Shown: positions 37,116-46,364, counted from the stretch's first letter. The stretch is DNA of 64,000 bases from Halomonas sp. I5-271120 (GCF_030553075.1 NZ_CP130701.1:2108001-2172000); one strand, 5' to 3'. The notes: a model not told the origin generated them from the letters alone. Made by a program: numbers and translations.

Positions 37116-37739
37116 ATGGAGCGACAAGGTGTGGGGAAACGTTGGCTAGGTGTATTGAAAAGCATAGGAACGGTCGGGATGGCAGCAATGCTGCTTGCCG
37201 GCTGTGCGAGCGGCCCGCCCCGGCTGCCCGATCACGCGAACTTGCCTGCCGCGGCCTGCCAGTGGACGGCCCCCGAGGCGGGGTCGTTCGACTACCTGCG
37301 ACGGGTGATTGCCGCCCTCGAGGCGGATGATTTCGTGATCGTCGAATCCGAGGCCCGGCTTGGGCTGGTCACCGCCCAGCGCAGTCGAATACTGGCCGGT
37401 TATGGAATGCCCGGGTACCAGCCGCTGCCGTTCGGGCTATCGGGCTTCTTCGGGCTGGGAGGAGGGCATCATAGCGCCGGCATGGCGATCAATCTGAATC
37501 GCAGCTTCGGTGACGACCCCACCCAAGTCGAGCGCGTCTCCGTGCTCGCCCGCGACGCCCAGGTCAAGACCACACGGGATATTCAGGTCGTCGAGGCCGA
37601 TGGGCGTTTGCGCAGTGGCCGGGTGGTCGCCAGCGACGAGTTCTGCCGCGCGCTGCATGAGGCCATCGACCGCCTGTCAGATCTTCAGCCTTCAGGTTTC
37701 CAGCCGCCAGACTTCAGACCAGAGGAGCGCACGCCATGA
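37116..37739 (+). CDS. Putative lipoprotein (first of a pair)
   Basis: 207 residues from ATG 37116 (GGAG directly upstream; other starts possible). A signal region GTVGMAAMLLAGCASG ends in a lipobox (LLAGC), so it is probably lipid-anchored. The core FDYLRRVIAALEADDFVIVE...ARLGLVTAQRSR is an alpha/beta pattern similar to that in the next gene, followed by a Gly-rich loop (GFFGLGGGHHSAG) and RVSVLARDAQVKTTRDIQVVE. No named family recognised with confidence. Overlaps the next gene by four bases (ATGA). Confidence 0.7.
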   Translation: MERQGVGKRWLGVLKSIGTVGMAAMLLAGCASGPPRLPDHANLPAAACQWTAPEAGSFDYLRRVIAALEADDFVIVESEARLGLVTAQRSRILAGYGMPGYQPLPFGLSGFFGLGGGHHSAGMAINLNRSFGDDPTQVERVSVLARDAQVKTTRDIQVVEADGRLRSGRVVASDEFCRALHEAIDRLSDLQPSGFQPPDFRPEERTP

Positions 37740-38281
37740 GCCTTGACCAAGGGGTGAAAGGCCATGGATCAAGGCGTTATGTGGCGCCCTGGTGGCGGCT
37801 GATCGCCATTCTGGTGATGGCGGCGTTTGCCGGCTGTGCCAGCTATCCCGAGCCACCCGAGGCCCGCGACGTGGTGGTGGCCGCTTCGCCCCGGCAGGTG
37901 CTAGCCGAGGGGCTGGCAGTGCTGATCGAGCGCGGTTTCGTGATTCGCCATGCCGATCTGGACCTTGGCCGCCTGGATGCGATGCTGGCGACCTGGCCGG
38001 GCTATCGGCTGCGTCTGGATGCCTTGGCTAATGGTGAGGGCGCGACCCGGCTGTCGGTCAGTGGCTACCGCGGCCGCCAGCCGCTGGCGCCCGAGAGTCT
38101 CGATGCCTTGCTGGCCGAGCTGTTGGCTAAGTTGCAGGCGCGGCGGCCTGCGGATATTCAGTTCCTGTTACCGTTGGCCATGCCGCTGACCAGCGGCCTT
38201 GACCCCAGCGGCACGGACACGAGAGGCGTACCATTGCTTGACGGCCCGAGGCCTGAAACCGCTTCGTCCTTCGGCGGCTGA
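37736..38281 (+). CDS. Putative lipoprotein (second of a pair)
   Basis: 181 residues. A membrane segment (WWRLIAILVMAAFAGCAS) ends in a lipobox, although it starts unusually deep (about residue 20). The domain has RQVLAEGLAVLIERGFVIRH...DLGRLDAML then LRLDALANGEGATRLSVSG, which parallels the preceding gene (a helix, a strand ending FVI, an acidic patch and a Gly-Leu turn), so the two are probably distant paralogues. Translationally coupled; they may work together at the outer membrane. Function unknown. Confidence 0.65.
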   Translation: MSLDQGVKGHGSRRYVAPWWRLIAILVMAAFAGCASYPEPPEARDVVVAASPRQVLAEGLAVLIERGFVIRHADLDLGRLDAMLATWPGYRLRLDALANGEGATRLSVSGYRGRQPLAPESLDALLAELLAKLQARRPADIQFLLPLAMPLTSGLDPSGTDTRGVPLLDGPRPETASSFGG

Positions 38282-38296
38282 ACCCGATGTCGCGGC

Positions 38297-38719
38297 TCAG
38301 CTCAGTCCGCTTTCCTTCAGACAATTCTCGAGGCACGCTCGCATCGCCGCTTCCTGCGTGGGGTCATAGGCAAGGGCGCTGCCTTGTCCCCACACCGGCC
38401 CCGGCCAGGCATCATCGCCTTGGTGGCGCACGATCACGTGCAGATGCAGCTGAGGCACCATGTTGCCGAGTGTGGCCAGGTTCAGTTTGTCCCCTTTCCG
38501 GGCGGCCATCAGCGCCTTGCCCAGCGCGGTCGCTTCCTTCCATAGCTGGGCCTGATCATCCGCCGACAGCTCGTAGACCTCGCGGATATCGCCGCGGCGT
38601 GGCACCAGCACCAGCCAGGCGTAGCGGGCGTCATTCATCAGTCGCACCTGGCACAGCGGCAGGTCGGTGATGGGCAGAGTGTCGGCGGCAAGCCGCGGGT
38701 GCAGGGTGAAGTCGCTCAT
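38297..38719 (-). CDS. HIT-family protein
   Basis: 140 residues of the histidine-triad superfamily (nucleotide hydrolase or transferase). The signature is MVPQLHLHVIVRHQGD, i.e. QxHxHxI: the first His of the usual HxHxHxx is Gln. I recall the same NMVPQLHxH form in a pseudomonad subfamily, so it may be active despite the change. WPGPVWGQG is a second family block. It converges on the lipoprotein gene. Confidence 0.85.
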   Translation of the reverse strand: MSDFTLHPRLAADTLPITDLPLCQVRLMNDARYAWLVLVPRRGDIREVYELSADDQAQLWKEATALGKALMAARKGDKLNLATLGNMVPQLHLHVIVRHQGDDAWPGPVWGQGSALAYDPTQEAAMRACLENCLKESGLS

Positions 38720-39222
38720 CGCTCTCTCGATTCAGTGGAGGTGGCGGCATTCGTCATCCGCGATCAACGGCGGGGAATGCCGCCTTGGACGGGCTCACGC
38801 GCAAGCGGCCGGAGATTGTCATGTATCTCGATGTCGATCAAGTGATCCAGGTGCTGCCCTGGCGGCCCTGAATGGCGACGTCACCCGATGCCTGCATGCG
38901 CCTTTATATCACCGCCTGACGCTGGCCGAGCGCCAGGGGCTCTCAAGCAGCCCGCGGCCTGTCATGGCGCCGGTGAAACCCTGGTCATGGAGCTGGCTCT
39001 CTACCGGATGAGCGGCTTACCGCGGCGATGAGTGGAATAGACTTGACTGGCGTTCTCCCGGGATAAGGCCGTAACCTGATAAGAGCAGGTCACAACTCTG
39101 TGGCGTAAACGGCGTGCGCAACCTGAGTCGGGACGCCTAAGCTAGTTAACGGTCTTTTGAAAAACGAAAACAACCGAGCTGTCGTGTCGACGTTGCGCAG
39201 CGGCTGATATGGGAGAACGACG
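38720..39222. other. Intergenic region before putA, no convincing gene
   Basis: 503 bp. The left two thirds (about 38780-39030) stay GC-rich and look coding-like, but each frame is broken by stops, suggesting decayed sequence; I cannot name an ancestor. The last 100 bp probably holds the putA promoter. Confidence 0.4.
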
Positions 39223-42200
39223 ATGAATGAAGTGACAACGCCCCAGGACGGTAACGTGAGCGAGTTGCGCTCGCGCATCCGTGCCCACTATGCGGCCGAC
39301 GAGGCTGCCGTGCTGGGCGGGCTGGTCGAACGTATCAAGTTGTCGGAGGATGATCGCCGCAAGGTGGCTGCCGTCGGTGCCAACTATGTGGAACGGGTGC
39401 GCAAGGAAACGTCGCCCTCGATGATGGAGGCGTTCCTCGCCGAATACGGCCTCTCGACAGAAGAAGGCGTCGGCCTGATGTGCCTGGCCGAGGCGCTGCT
39501 GCGTGTGCCCGACGCGGAGACGATCGACGATCTGATCCACGACAAGATCGAGCCGTCCGACTGGGGCGCTCACCTGGGCAAGTCCTCTTCATCGATGGTC
39601 AACGCCTCCACCTGGGCGCTGATGCTGACCGGCAAGGTGCTGGAAAATGATCCCAAGGGGCCGGTGCGGGCCCTGCGCGGTCTGGTCCGCCGGATGGGCG
39701 AGCCGGTGGTGCGCACGGCGGTCGGTCAGTCGATGAAGATTCTTGGCCGTCAGTTCGTGCTGGGCCAGACCATCGAGGAGGGCATGAAGAATGCCCGCGA
39801 GCTCGAGAAGCAGGGCTATACCTACTCCTACGACATGCTGGGCGAGGCGGCGCGCACCGACGAGGATGCGGTGCGCTACCACAAGGCCTACGCCAACGCG
39901 ATCGCCGCCATTGCCAAGCGGGCCAAGGGCGATGTGCGCGGAAGCCCGGGCATCTCGGTGAAGCTCTCGGCGTTGCATCCGCGCTATGAATACACCCACC
40001 GTGAAACGGTGATGGCCGAGCTCCTGCCCCGCGCCCAGGAACTGGTGAGGCAAGCGGCCAAGGCCAATATCGGCTTCAACATCGACGCCGAGGAACAGGA
40101 CCGCCTGGACCTGTCGCTGGATGTGATCGAGGAGCTGTTGGCCGACCCGAGCCTCAAGGATTGGAACGGCTTCGGGGTCGTGGTGCAGGCCTACGGGCGT
40201 CGTGCCGCGCCGGTGATCGAAGCACTCTACGAGATGGCTGAGCGCTACGACCGCAAGATCATGGTGCGACTGGTGAAGGGCGCCTACTGGGATACCGAGA
40301 TCAAGCTGGCGCAGGAGATGGGCGTCGACACCTTCCCGGTCTTCACCCGCAAGGTCAACACCGATGTCAGCTACATGGCCTGTGCTCAGTTGCTGCTCGA
40401 TCGTCGTGACCGCATCTATCCGCAGTTTGCCACCCACAACGCGCATACCTGTGCCGCCATCGTCGCCATGGCGGGTGACGACAAGGACAGCTACGAATTC
40501 CAGCGCCTGCATGGCATGGGCGAGTCGCTGCACCACATCGTCAAGCAGTCGGAAGGCACGCATTGCCGCCTCTATGCGCCGGTCGGCGCCCACCGTGATC
40601 TCCTGGCCTACCTGGTGCGCCGCCTGCTTGAGAACGGGGCCAACTCCTCGTTCGTCAACCAGGTGGTGGACGACTCGATTCCCGCCAGCGAGGTGTCAAA
40701 TGACCCCGTTGCCGAAATGCAGGGCCTGGGCGAGACCATCGCCAGCCCGTCGATTCGCCAACCCGGTGAACTCTTTGCGCCCGAGCGCAAGAATTCACGC
40801 GGCTTCCGCATCAACGAGCCTGCCTCGATTCAGTCGCTGATTGCGGGCCGTGAGGCGTTCGCCGATACCACCTGGACCGCCGCGCCGATGCTTGCCGGCA
40901 GTCCAGCGCCGCAGGGGCCTGGCCGCGATGCGCTGTCCCCCGCCGACGCGTCGCGTGTGGTCGGCCAGGTGCATGAAGCGACCCCGGACGAGGTGGCGTC
41001 TGCTCTCGACGCTGCTGAGGACGGCTTCCGCGACTGGTCAGAGCGGCCGGCCTCCGAGCGCGCCGCCGTGCTGCGCCGTACCGCCGATCTCTACGAGGAA
41101 CACTTCGCCGAGCTGACCGTCATCACGACCCGCGAAGCCGGCAAGATGATCTTCGATGGCATCGCCGAGGTACGCGAGGCGGTGGATTTCCTGCGCTACT
41201 ATGCCAATGACTGCGAACGGCTGGAGGCGGAAGAGCCCGGCAAGGCACGTGGCATTTTCGTCTGCATCAGCCCGTGGAACTTTCCGCTGGCCATCTTCAC
41301 CGGCCAGATCGCCGCAGCGCTGGCGGCTGGCAACGCGGTGCTGGCCAAGCCCGCCGAGCAGACGCCCCTGATTGCCGCCCGTGCCGTCGAACTGATGCGC
41401 GAGGCCGGCCTGCCGGAGGCGGCGCTACAGCTGCTGCCGGGCGATGGGCCGACGGTCGGCGGACCGCTGACCAGTGACTCGCGGATCGCTGGCGTGTGCT
41501 TCACCGGTTCGACCGAAGTGGCACAGATTATCCACAAGGCGCTGGTGCAGAACGCGGGGCCGGATGCGGTGCTGATCGCCGAGACCGGCGGCCTGAATGC
41601 GATGATCGTCGACTCGACGGCGCTGACCGAGCAGGCGGTGCGCGACATCCTGATTTCATCCTTCCAGTCGGCCGGCCAGCGGTGTTCGGCGCTCAGGATG
41701 CTCTATGTTCAGGAAGAGGCGCGAGAGCGGCTCTTGTCGATGCTCGATGGTGCCATGGATGCGCTGGTTATCGGCGACCCGTGGAACACCGACACCGACG
41801 TCTCGCCGGTGATCGACGCCGACGCTAAGGCCGAGATCGGCGGTTATCTGGACGCGCAGGAAAAGGCCGGCAAGGTACTCAAGAAGCTGCCGGTGCCGAA
41901 CGATGGCACCTTCGTCAGCCCGGCGGTCGTCGAAGTCGGTGGCATCGAGGATCTCGAACGCGAAATCTTCGGCCCGATCCTGCACGTGGCCACGTTCAAG
42001 GCGCGGGATATCGACAAGGTGGTCGACGCGATCAACGACCGGGGATACGGGCTGACCTTTGGTCTGCATACCCGCATCGACGACCGCGTGCAGCAGATCG
42101 TCGGGCGCATCCGGGTCGGTAACGTCTACGTCAACCGCAACCAGATCGGCGCCATCGTCGGCTCCCAGCCCTTCGGGGGTGAAGGCCTCTCGGGTACTGG

Positions 42201-42888
42201 GCCCAAGGCCGGCGGCCCGCTCTATGTCAACCGCTTCCGCCGCACGGCCGCCGCCGAGCGCCTTGAGGCACCCAAGGGCGAGGCCGTATCCCTTGGGGCG
42301 CTGCAGTCGGCCCTCGACGGCCTGGATGCGCGTAACTGGGCGGCGCGACCCGACCGGGTCGAAGTGCTGCGCAAGGTGCTCTCCGGCAAGGGGGGCGTGA
42401 TCCGCAAGGCGCTCTCCGAGACCGCTTCCCTGGACATGACCCCGCAGACGCTGCCGGGGCCGACAGGCGAGAGCAACCGGCTGGCGATGTATGCGAAGGG
42501 CCCGGTGCTGTGTCTCGGGCCGACCCTCGATATCGCCATCGCTCAGGCGGTTCAGGCGCTCGGCGTGGGCTGTCCGGCGGTGATCGTGGTACCCGGCGCG
42601 ACGCAGGCCGTGCAGGCGCTTAAAGAGGCCGGCGTGCCCGTCGCTGCGCTCGACGGCAGCATCGCGGCCGAGACGCTGAGCAAGGTCAAGGGCATCGCGG
42701 CCGTGGCCGCCACCGGTGCCAGCGACTGGAACCGCGAGCTGCGCCTTGCGCTTGCCCAGCGTGAAGGCCCCATCGTAACGCTCGAGACGCAGACCATCGC
42801 GCCGGAACGCTACGTGGTGGAGCGCCACCTGTGCATCGACACCACCGCTGCGGGCGGTAACGCCAGCCTGCTGGCGACGGCCGAATAG
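39223..42888 (+). CDS. putA: Bifunctional proline dehydrogenase / P5C dehydrogenase
   Basis: 1221 residues that oxidise proline to glutamate in two steps, with channelling. The PRODH part (about 180-490) shows VRLVKGAYWD, YEFQRLHGMGE and RRLLENGANSSF (R466-R467). The P5CDH part (about 580-1040) shows ISPWNFPLAIFTGQ, ETGG with E787, and SAGQRCSALR with catalytic C821. Residues past 1040 form the extra C-terminal ALDH-like domain (RLAMYAKGPVLCLGPT). The N-terminus begins directly with SELRSRIRAHY and lacks the ribbon-helix-helix DNA-binding domain of E. coli PutA, so it should not be a self-repressor. A membrane- and FAD-linked enzyme. Confidence 0.96.
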   Translation: MNEVTTPQDGNVSELRSRIRAHYAADEAAVLGGLVERIKLSEDDRRKVAAVGANYVERVRKETSPSMMEAFLAEYGLSTEEGVGLMCLAEALLRVPDAETIDDLIHDKIEPSDWGAHLGKSSSSMVNASTWALMLTGKVLENDPKGPVRALRGLVRRMGEPVVRTAVGQSMKILGRQFVLGQTIEEGMKNARELEKQGYTYSYDMLGEAARTDEDAVRYHKAYANAIAAIAKRAKGDVRGSPGISVKLSALHPRYEYTHRETVMAELLPRAQELVRQAAKANIGFNIDAEEQDRLDLSLDVIEELLADPSLKDWNGFGVVVQAYGRRAAPVIEALYEMAERYDRKIMVRLVKGAYWDTEIKLAQEMGVDTFPVFTRKVNTDVSYMACAQLLLDRRDRIYPQFATHNAHTCAAIVAMAGDDKDSYEFQRLHGMGESLHHIVKQSEGTHCRLYAPVGAHRDLLAYLVRRLLENGANSSFVNQVVDDSIPASEVSNDPVAEMQGLGETIASPSIRQPGELFAPERKNSRGFRINEPASIQSLIAGREAFADTTWTAAPMLAGSPAPQGPGRDALSPADASRVVGQVHEATPDEVASALDAAEDGFRDWSERPASERAAVLRRTADLYEEHFAELTVITTREAGKMIFDGIAEVREAVDFLRYYANDCERLEAEEPGKARGIFVCISPWNFPLAIFTGQIAAALAAGNAVLAKPAEQTPLIAARAVELMREAGLPEAALQLLPGDGPTVGGPLTSDSRIAGVCFTGSTEVAQIIHKALVQNAGPDAVLIAETGGLNAMIVDSTALTEQAVRDILISSFQSAGQRCSALRMLYVQEEARERLLSMLDGAMDALVIGDPWNTDTDVSPVIDADAKAEIGGYLDAQEKAGKVLKKLPVPNDGTFVSPAVVEVGGIEDLEREIFGPILHVATFKARDIDKVVDAINDRGYGLTFGLHTRIDDRVQQIVGRIRVGNVYVNRNQIGAIVGSQPFGGEGLSGTGPKAGGPLYVNRFRRTAAAERLEAPKGEAVSLGALQSALDGLDARNWAARPDRVEVLRKVLSGKGGVIRKALSETASLDMTPQTLPGPTGESNRLAMYAKGPVLCLGPTLDIAIAQAVQALGVGCPAVIVVPGATQAVQALKEAGVPVAALDGSIAAETLSKVKGIAAVAATGASDWNRELRLALAQREGPIVTLETQTIAPERYVVERHLCIDTTAAGGNASLLATAE

Positions 42889-43210
42889 CCACCTAGCAGG
42901 GGCGGCCCGCTGGGGTCGCCCCATTTCCCCCAACGCATTTCTCCCTTCCAAAAGCTCCCGTATGACGCCAAGGCGCATACGGGAGCTTTTGCGCGCCTTG
43001 TTGGCCCCGGCACTCTTGCCACGCACGCGTTTCAGCACGCCGGTCAGACCACCGCTGCCGGTTTGTCTGGTGGTGCCGGCACCGTCTGAGTGCGATACGC
43101 TCCTTTGTCGATTCGTGTCATCATTTGCCCAGATTTCGCGACGATAATTCCTAACGGCCTTTCCTCAGGACAACCCCTAACGACACTGCGATCGTCACAG
43201 CGGAGGTGAC
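42889..43210. other. Intergenic region after putA
   Basis: 322 bp. It contains the putA terminator (42950-42990) and the leader of the TauE/SafE-like gene with AGGAGGTGAC-like spacing just before its ATG. No extra gene seen. Confidence 0.5.
42950..42990. terminator. putA terminator
   Basis: Arms 42950-42964 and 42976-42990 are exact 15-bp complements with an inner CGCC/GGCG pair, flanked by AAAA and TTTT. Strong bidirectional intrinsic terminator. Confidence 0.9.
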
Positions 43211-43969
43211 ATGACGGCATTCCCAAGCCTTTACGATGCCCTGGCCCTGATTGCCCTTGGCGGTTTGGCCGGTTTCATCAACGTGCTCTCGGCGGGCGGC
43301 TCGATGCTGACGCTGCCGCTGCTGATGTTCCTGGGGCTGCCGCCGCAGGTCGCCAATGGCACCAATCGGGTGTCGATCGTCTTCCAGAGTCTTTCGGCGG
43401 TGGGCAACTTTCGACGCGCCGGGGCCAGTCAGGTAGGGCTCAGCCTGCGCCTGGCGGTACCGGCGGTGGTAGGATCGCTGCTCGGCGTCTGGCTGGCGCT
43501 GCAGGTCAGCGATGCGCTCTTCGAGGCGGTGCTGATTACGGTGATGGCGGCCAGTGCCCTGATGATGCTGCTGCCCCAGCCGCAGCTCGAGACCCGGCCA
43601 CTGACCCGCGAACGTCTGACGCCGCTGGTCTACCTTGCGATGTTCGCGATCGGCGTATACGGCGGCTTCATCCAGGTCGGGGTGGGTGTGCTGTTCATCG
43701 TCGTGCTCTACCGGCTGCTGAAGATCGACCTGGCCCAGGTCAACGTCTTCAAAGTCTTCATTATCCTGATTTACACCCTGCCGGCGCTGGCGCTGTTCCT
43801 GTATCACGACCAGGTGCGCTGGAGCTATGGCCTGCTGTTGGCGGTGGGTAGCATGAGTGGTGCTTGGCTTGCGGTGCGGGTCAACATGGGCCCTCGCGGG
43901 GCGCTATGGGTCCGCTGGCTGACGCTTGCGATGATCGGGGCCATCATTGTGCGTCTGGTGATTGGCTAG
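43211..43969 (+). CDS. TauE/SafE-family membrane permease
   Basis: 252 residues, about eight helices in two related halves: LGGLAGFINVLSAGGSMLTLP and GVYGGFIQVGVGVLFIVVLY carry the GxxGG repeat of this family. Members export sulfite, sulfoacetate or other small organosulfur anions, but most are uncharacterised. The ribosome site GGAGG precedes ATG 43211. Neighbours do not suggest a substrate. Confidence 0.88.
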   Translation: MTAFPSLYDALALIALGGLAGFINVLSAGGSMLTLPLLMFLGLPPQVANGTNRVSIVFQSLSAVGNFRRAGASQVGLSLRLAVPAVVGSLLGVWLALQVSDALFEAVLITVMAASALMMLLPQPQLETRPLTRERLTPLVYLAMFAIGVYGGFIQVGVGVLFIVVLYRLLKIDLAQVNVFKVFIILIYTLPALALFLYHDQVRWSYGLLLAVGSMSGAWLAVRVNMGPRGALWVRWLTLAMIGAIIVRLVIG

Positions 43970-44074
43970 CACTGTTGGATCTAGCACGGTCGTATGGGGT
44001 GCGCGCTGTAAAGAGTGCTAATGTAGTAGCGATAGCTTGCGAATTTACCCATGCCACTCGATGAGGACATCACG

Positions 44075-44209
44075 ATGACACGATTGATTGCCCTGACGTT
44101 CCTGACCCTGTTCTCCGTGTCACTGCTGGCCGGCTGTAACACCATGCGCGGTGCCGGCGAGGACATCCAGCAGGGTGGCCAGGCGATCGAGGACGCGGCC
44201 GAAAGCTAG
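44075..44209 (+). CDS. Entericidin-like 44-residue lipoprotein
   Basis: A very short gene, MTRLIALTFLTLFSVSLLAG then the lipobox Cys at residue 21 (LLAGC), followed by NTMRGAGEDIQQGGQAIEDAAE. This is the pattern of EcnA/EcnB entericidins (C-N-T-x-x-G-x-G-x-D). GAGGA is nine bases before the ATG and a terminator follows. In E. coli EcnB is a bacteriolytic toxin and EcnA its antidote; here only one copy is visible, so either a toxin or simply a small envelope lipoprotein is possible. Confidence 0.85.
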   Translation: MTRLIALTFLTLFSVSLLAGCNTMRGAGEDIQQGGQAIEDAAES

Positions 44210-44271
44210 GCCACGCATCGATAGCGGTAGCCATGACGCTGACGGCGAGCGAGATCGTCATGATGAGCGAC

Positions 44272-44310
44272 AACCAAGCGGGGCAGGCCATGAGCCTGCC
44301 CCGCTTGGTT
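44272..44310. terminator. 17-bp-stem hairpin between convergent genes
   Basis: Exact arms 44272-44288 and 44294-44310 with a 5-nt loop, between the entericidin-like gene and the thioesterase. Serves both directions. Confidence 0.8.
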
Positions 44311-44329
44311 GTGTGGACCGGAAACCTGG

Positions 44330-44872
44330 TTACGTAGCGGACGTACGAGAAGCCTTCAGGGCCGCCTGACGCTCGGCGTAATAGCTTTCCTGGGTTTGGC
44401 GTGCCTCTTCCTCGGCCTGTTTGCGCAGCTTCTTGCGCAGTGCGGCCTTCTCGAAGCGCAGCTGCTGGATCGGGGTTTCCAGCGGTAGCGGCGGTACCTC
44501 GGCCGGCTTGCCGTCGCCATCGACGGCCACCATGGTCAGGTAGCAGCTGTTGGTATGACGGATCAGTCGTTCCTGGATCGATTCGGCGACCACCTTGATG
44601 CCGACTTCCATCGAGGAGCGGCCGACGTGGTTGACCGACGCCAGGAAGGTGACCAGCTCGCCGACGTGGATCGGCTGGGAAAACTTCACCTGATCCACCG
44701 ACAGGGTCACCACATAGTGGCCGGAATAGCGGCTGGCACAGGCGTAGGCGACCTCGTCGAGCTTCTTGAGGATGGCGCCGCCATGCACCTTGCCGCTGAA
44801 GTTGGCCATGTCGGGGGTCATCAGCACGGTCATCGAGAGTTCGTGCTGGCGGGGTAGGTCGTTGTGACTCAC
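44330..44872 (-). CDS. Hotdog-fold acyl-CoA thioesterase, YciA type
   Basis: 180 residues from a GTG at 44872 (VSHNDLPRQHELSMTVLMTPDMANFSG) with GGAG six bases upstream; the longer frame to 44962 runs through a hairpin and is unlikely. GGAILKKLDEVAYACASRYSG is the active-site helix of acyl-CoA hydrolases, and RSSMEVGIKVVAE follows. The C-terminal 40 residues are Lys/Glu/Arg-rich and probably helical. It hydrolyses acyl-CoA in the cytosol; chain-length preference is unknown. Confidence 0.88.
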   Translation of the reverse strand: MSHNDLPRQHELSMTVLMTPDMANFSGKVHGGAILKKLDEVAYACASRYSGHYVVTLSVDQVKFSQPIHVGELVTFLASVNHVGRSSMEVGIKVVAESIQERLIRHTNSCYLTMVAVDGDGKPAEVPPLPLETPIQQLRFEKAALRKKLRKQAEEEARQTQESYYAERQAALKASRTSAT

Positions 44873-44886
44873 TGTGGGCTCCAGGG

Positions 44887-44920
44887 GATGGGAGGCAGAA
44901 TGCTTATTCTGCCTCCCATC
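44887..44920 (-). terminator. Perfect 15-bp hairpin between the AtoE-like and thioesterase genes
   Basis: Arms 44887-44901 and 44906-44920 are exact complements with a GCTT loop. It lies 118 bp after the AtoE-like stop and 15 bp ahead of the thioesterase start. No T-run on the minus strand, so it could instead be a 5'-leader hairpin or operator. Confidence 0.45.
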
Positions 44921-45037
44921 ATAGCGTGTTGCCCCCGTGCACAGGTAGGTCACCCTTGGCACGCCTAGCGACCGAGCCTGGCCCTTGGCCTTGGCAAGGG
45001 TGGGCGGGCCCTAGCGAGTGGCGATCCTATGTGGCTC

Positions 45038-46348
45038 CTACAGGTAGGTGAGGCCCAGCGCGATGATGGCGCCGCTGATGAACAGCTGGATCAGGCAGTA
45101 GCCCATGATGTCCTTGGCCTTGAGGCCGGCGATGGCCAGCACCGGCAGCGCCCAGAAGGGCTGCAGCAGGTTGGTCCAGGCGTCGCCCCAGGCCACTGCC
45201 ATGGCGATGCGCGGCACATCAGCACCAAGCGCCGCCGCTGCCGGCAGCATTACCGGTGCCTGAACCGCCCACTGGCCGCCGCCGGAAGGCACGAACAGGT
45301 TGACCACGCCGGCGCTGATGAACGACCAGAAGGGCAGCGTCTCGGCACTGGCGAAGGAGACGAAGGCTTCCGACAGGGTCTGGGCCAGGCCTGACTGCAC
45401 CATGATCGCCATGATGCCCGCATAGAAGGGGAACTGGATGACGATGCCAGCGCCGCCCTTGATGGCTTCCTGAAGGCTGGCGAGCAGCCGGCGCGGCGTG
45501 CGATGCAGCACGATGGCCAGGAACAGGAACAGGAAGTTGACCACGTTGAGGTTGAGGCCGCCGCCGCGCAGCACGAAGTGGTCAAGCAGGAACAGCAGCC
45601 CGGGAATGCCGACCAGCCAGGCCAGGGCGCGGCTGTTCTCGAGGCGCTCGGCCGGGCGAGTGATGCGCACGCGGGTTTCCTGCTCTTCCTCCAGCAGCGC
45701 CGGGTCGACGTAAACGCTCTCGTCTTCGCTTGGCAGCATCAGGCGGTTGACCAGCGGCACGCTGACCAGCAGCACGGCGACGATCGCCAGATTGAACCAG
45801 GAGAAGATAGTCTCGGAGGTGGGGATGACGCCGATCTGCTCGACGCTGAAGTGGCCTTCGGTGGCGATGGTCAGCGGGATCGAGCCGGCAAGCCCTGCGT
45901 GCCAGATCAGAAAGCCCGAATAGGCACTGGCCACCAGCAGGCGGTAGTCGACGCGGACCTGGCGAGCCAGCTCCTTGGCGAACAGCGCCCCCACCACCAG
46001 GCCGAAGCCCCAGTTGATCCAGCTGGCCAGCAGCGAGACCACGGTCACCAGCACGATGGCGCTGCCGGCGTTCTTGGCCTTGCCGGCGAGCCCTGACAGT
46101 ACGCGCTTGACCGGCGGCGTGTTGGCGAGCATGAAGCCGGTGATCAGTACCAGCAGCATCTGCATCGAGAAGGTCAGCAGGTTCCAGAAGCCGTCGCCCC
46201 AGAAGCGCAGCACGTCCAAAGGTGTCTGACGTTCGACCGCGATGGCCGCTACGGCGGCAACCAGCGTCAGCAGCAGCACGAAGATATACGGATCCGGCAG
46301 GTAGCGCTCGACCAGCTTGACGGCCGGCCGCGAGAGAAACTTGAGCAT
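45038..46348 (-). CDS. AtoE-family short-chain fatty acid transporter
   Basis: 436 residues, about 12-13 helices. LPDPYIFVLLLTLVAA at the N-terminus, ASWINWGFGLVVGALFA, FPFYAGIMAIMVQSGLA and NLFVPSGGGQWAVQAPV are AtoE hallmarks. The family imports butyrate-like acids in the inner membrane. The adjoining thioesterase could act on the resulting acyl-CoA, but no CoA-transferase is adjacent. Its upstream gap holds a 17-bp tandem repeat. Confidence 0.9.
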   Translation of the reverse strand: MLKFLSRPAVKLVERYLPDPYIFVLLLTLVAAVAAIAVERQTPLDVLRFWGDGFWNLLTFSMQMLLVLITGFMLANTPPVKRVLSGLAGKAKNAGSAIVLVTVVSLLASWINWGFGLVVGALFAKELARQVRVDYRLLVASAYSGFLIWHAGLAGSIPLTIATEGHFSVEQIGVIPTSETIFSWFNLAIVAVLLVSVPLVNRLMLPSEDESVYVDPALLEEEQETRVRITRPAERLENSRALAWLVGIPGLLFLLDHFVLRGGGLNLNVVNFLFLFLAIVLHRTPRRLLASLQEAIKGGAGIVIQFPFYAGIMAIMVQSGLAQTLSEAFVSFASAETLPFWSFISAGVVNLFVPSGGGQWAVQAPVMLPAAAALGADVPRIAMAVAWGDAWTNLLQPFWALPVLAIAGLKAKDIMGYCLIQLFISGAIIALGLTYL

Positions 46349-46364
46349 GATCGTGGTCTTCTTG

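Noticed and set aside
38667..39011. Plus-strand frame before putA
   Set aside because: Overlaps the HIT gene's 5' end and has no domain; surrounding frames are full of stops.
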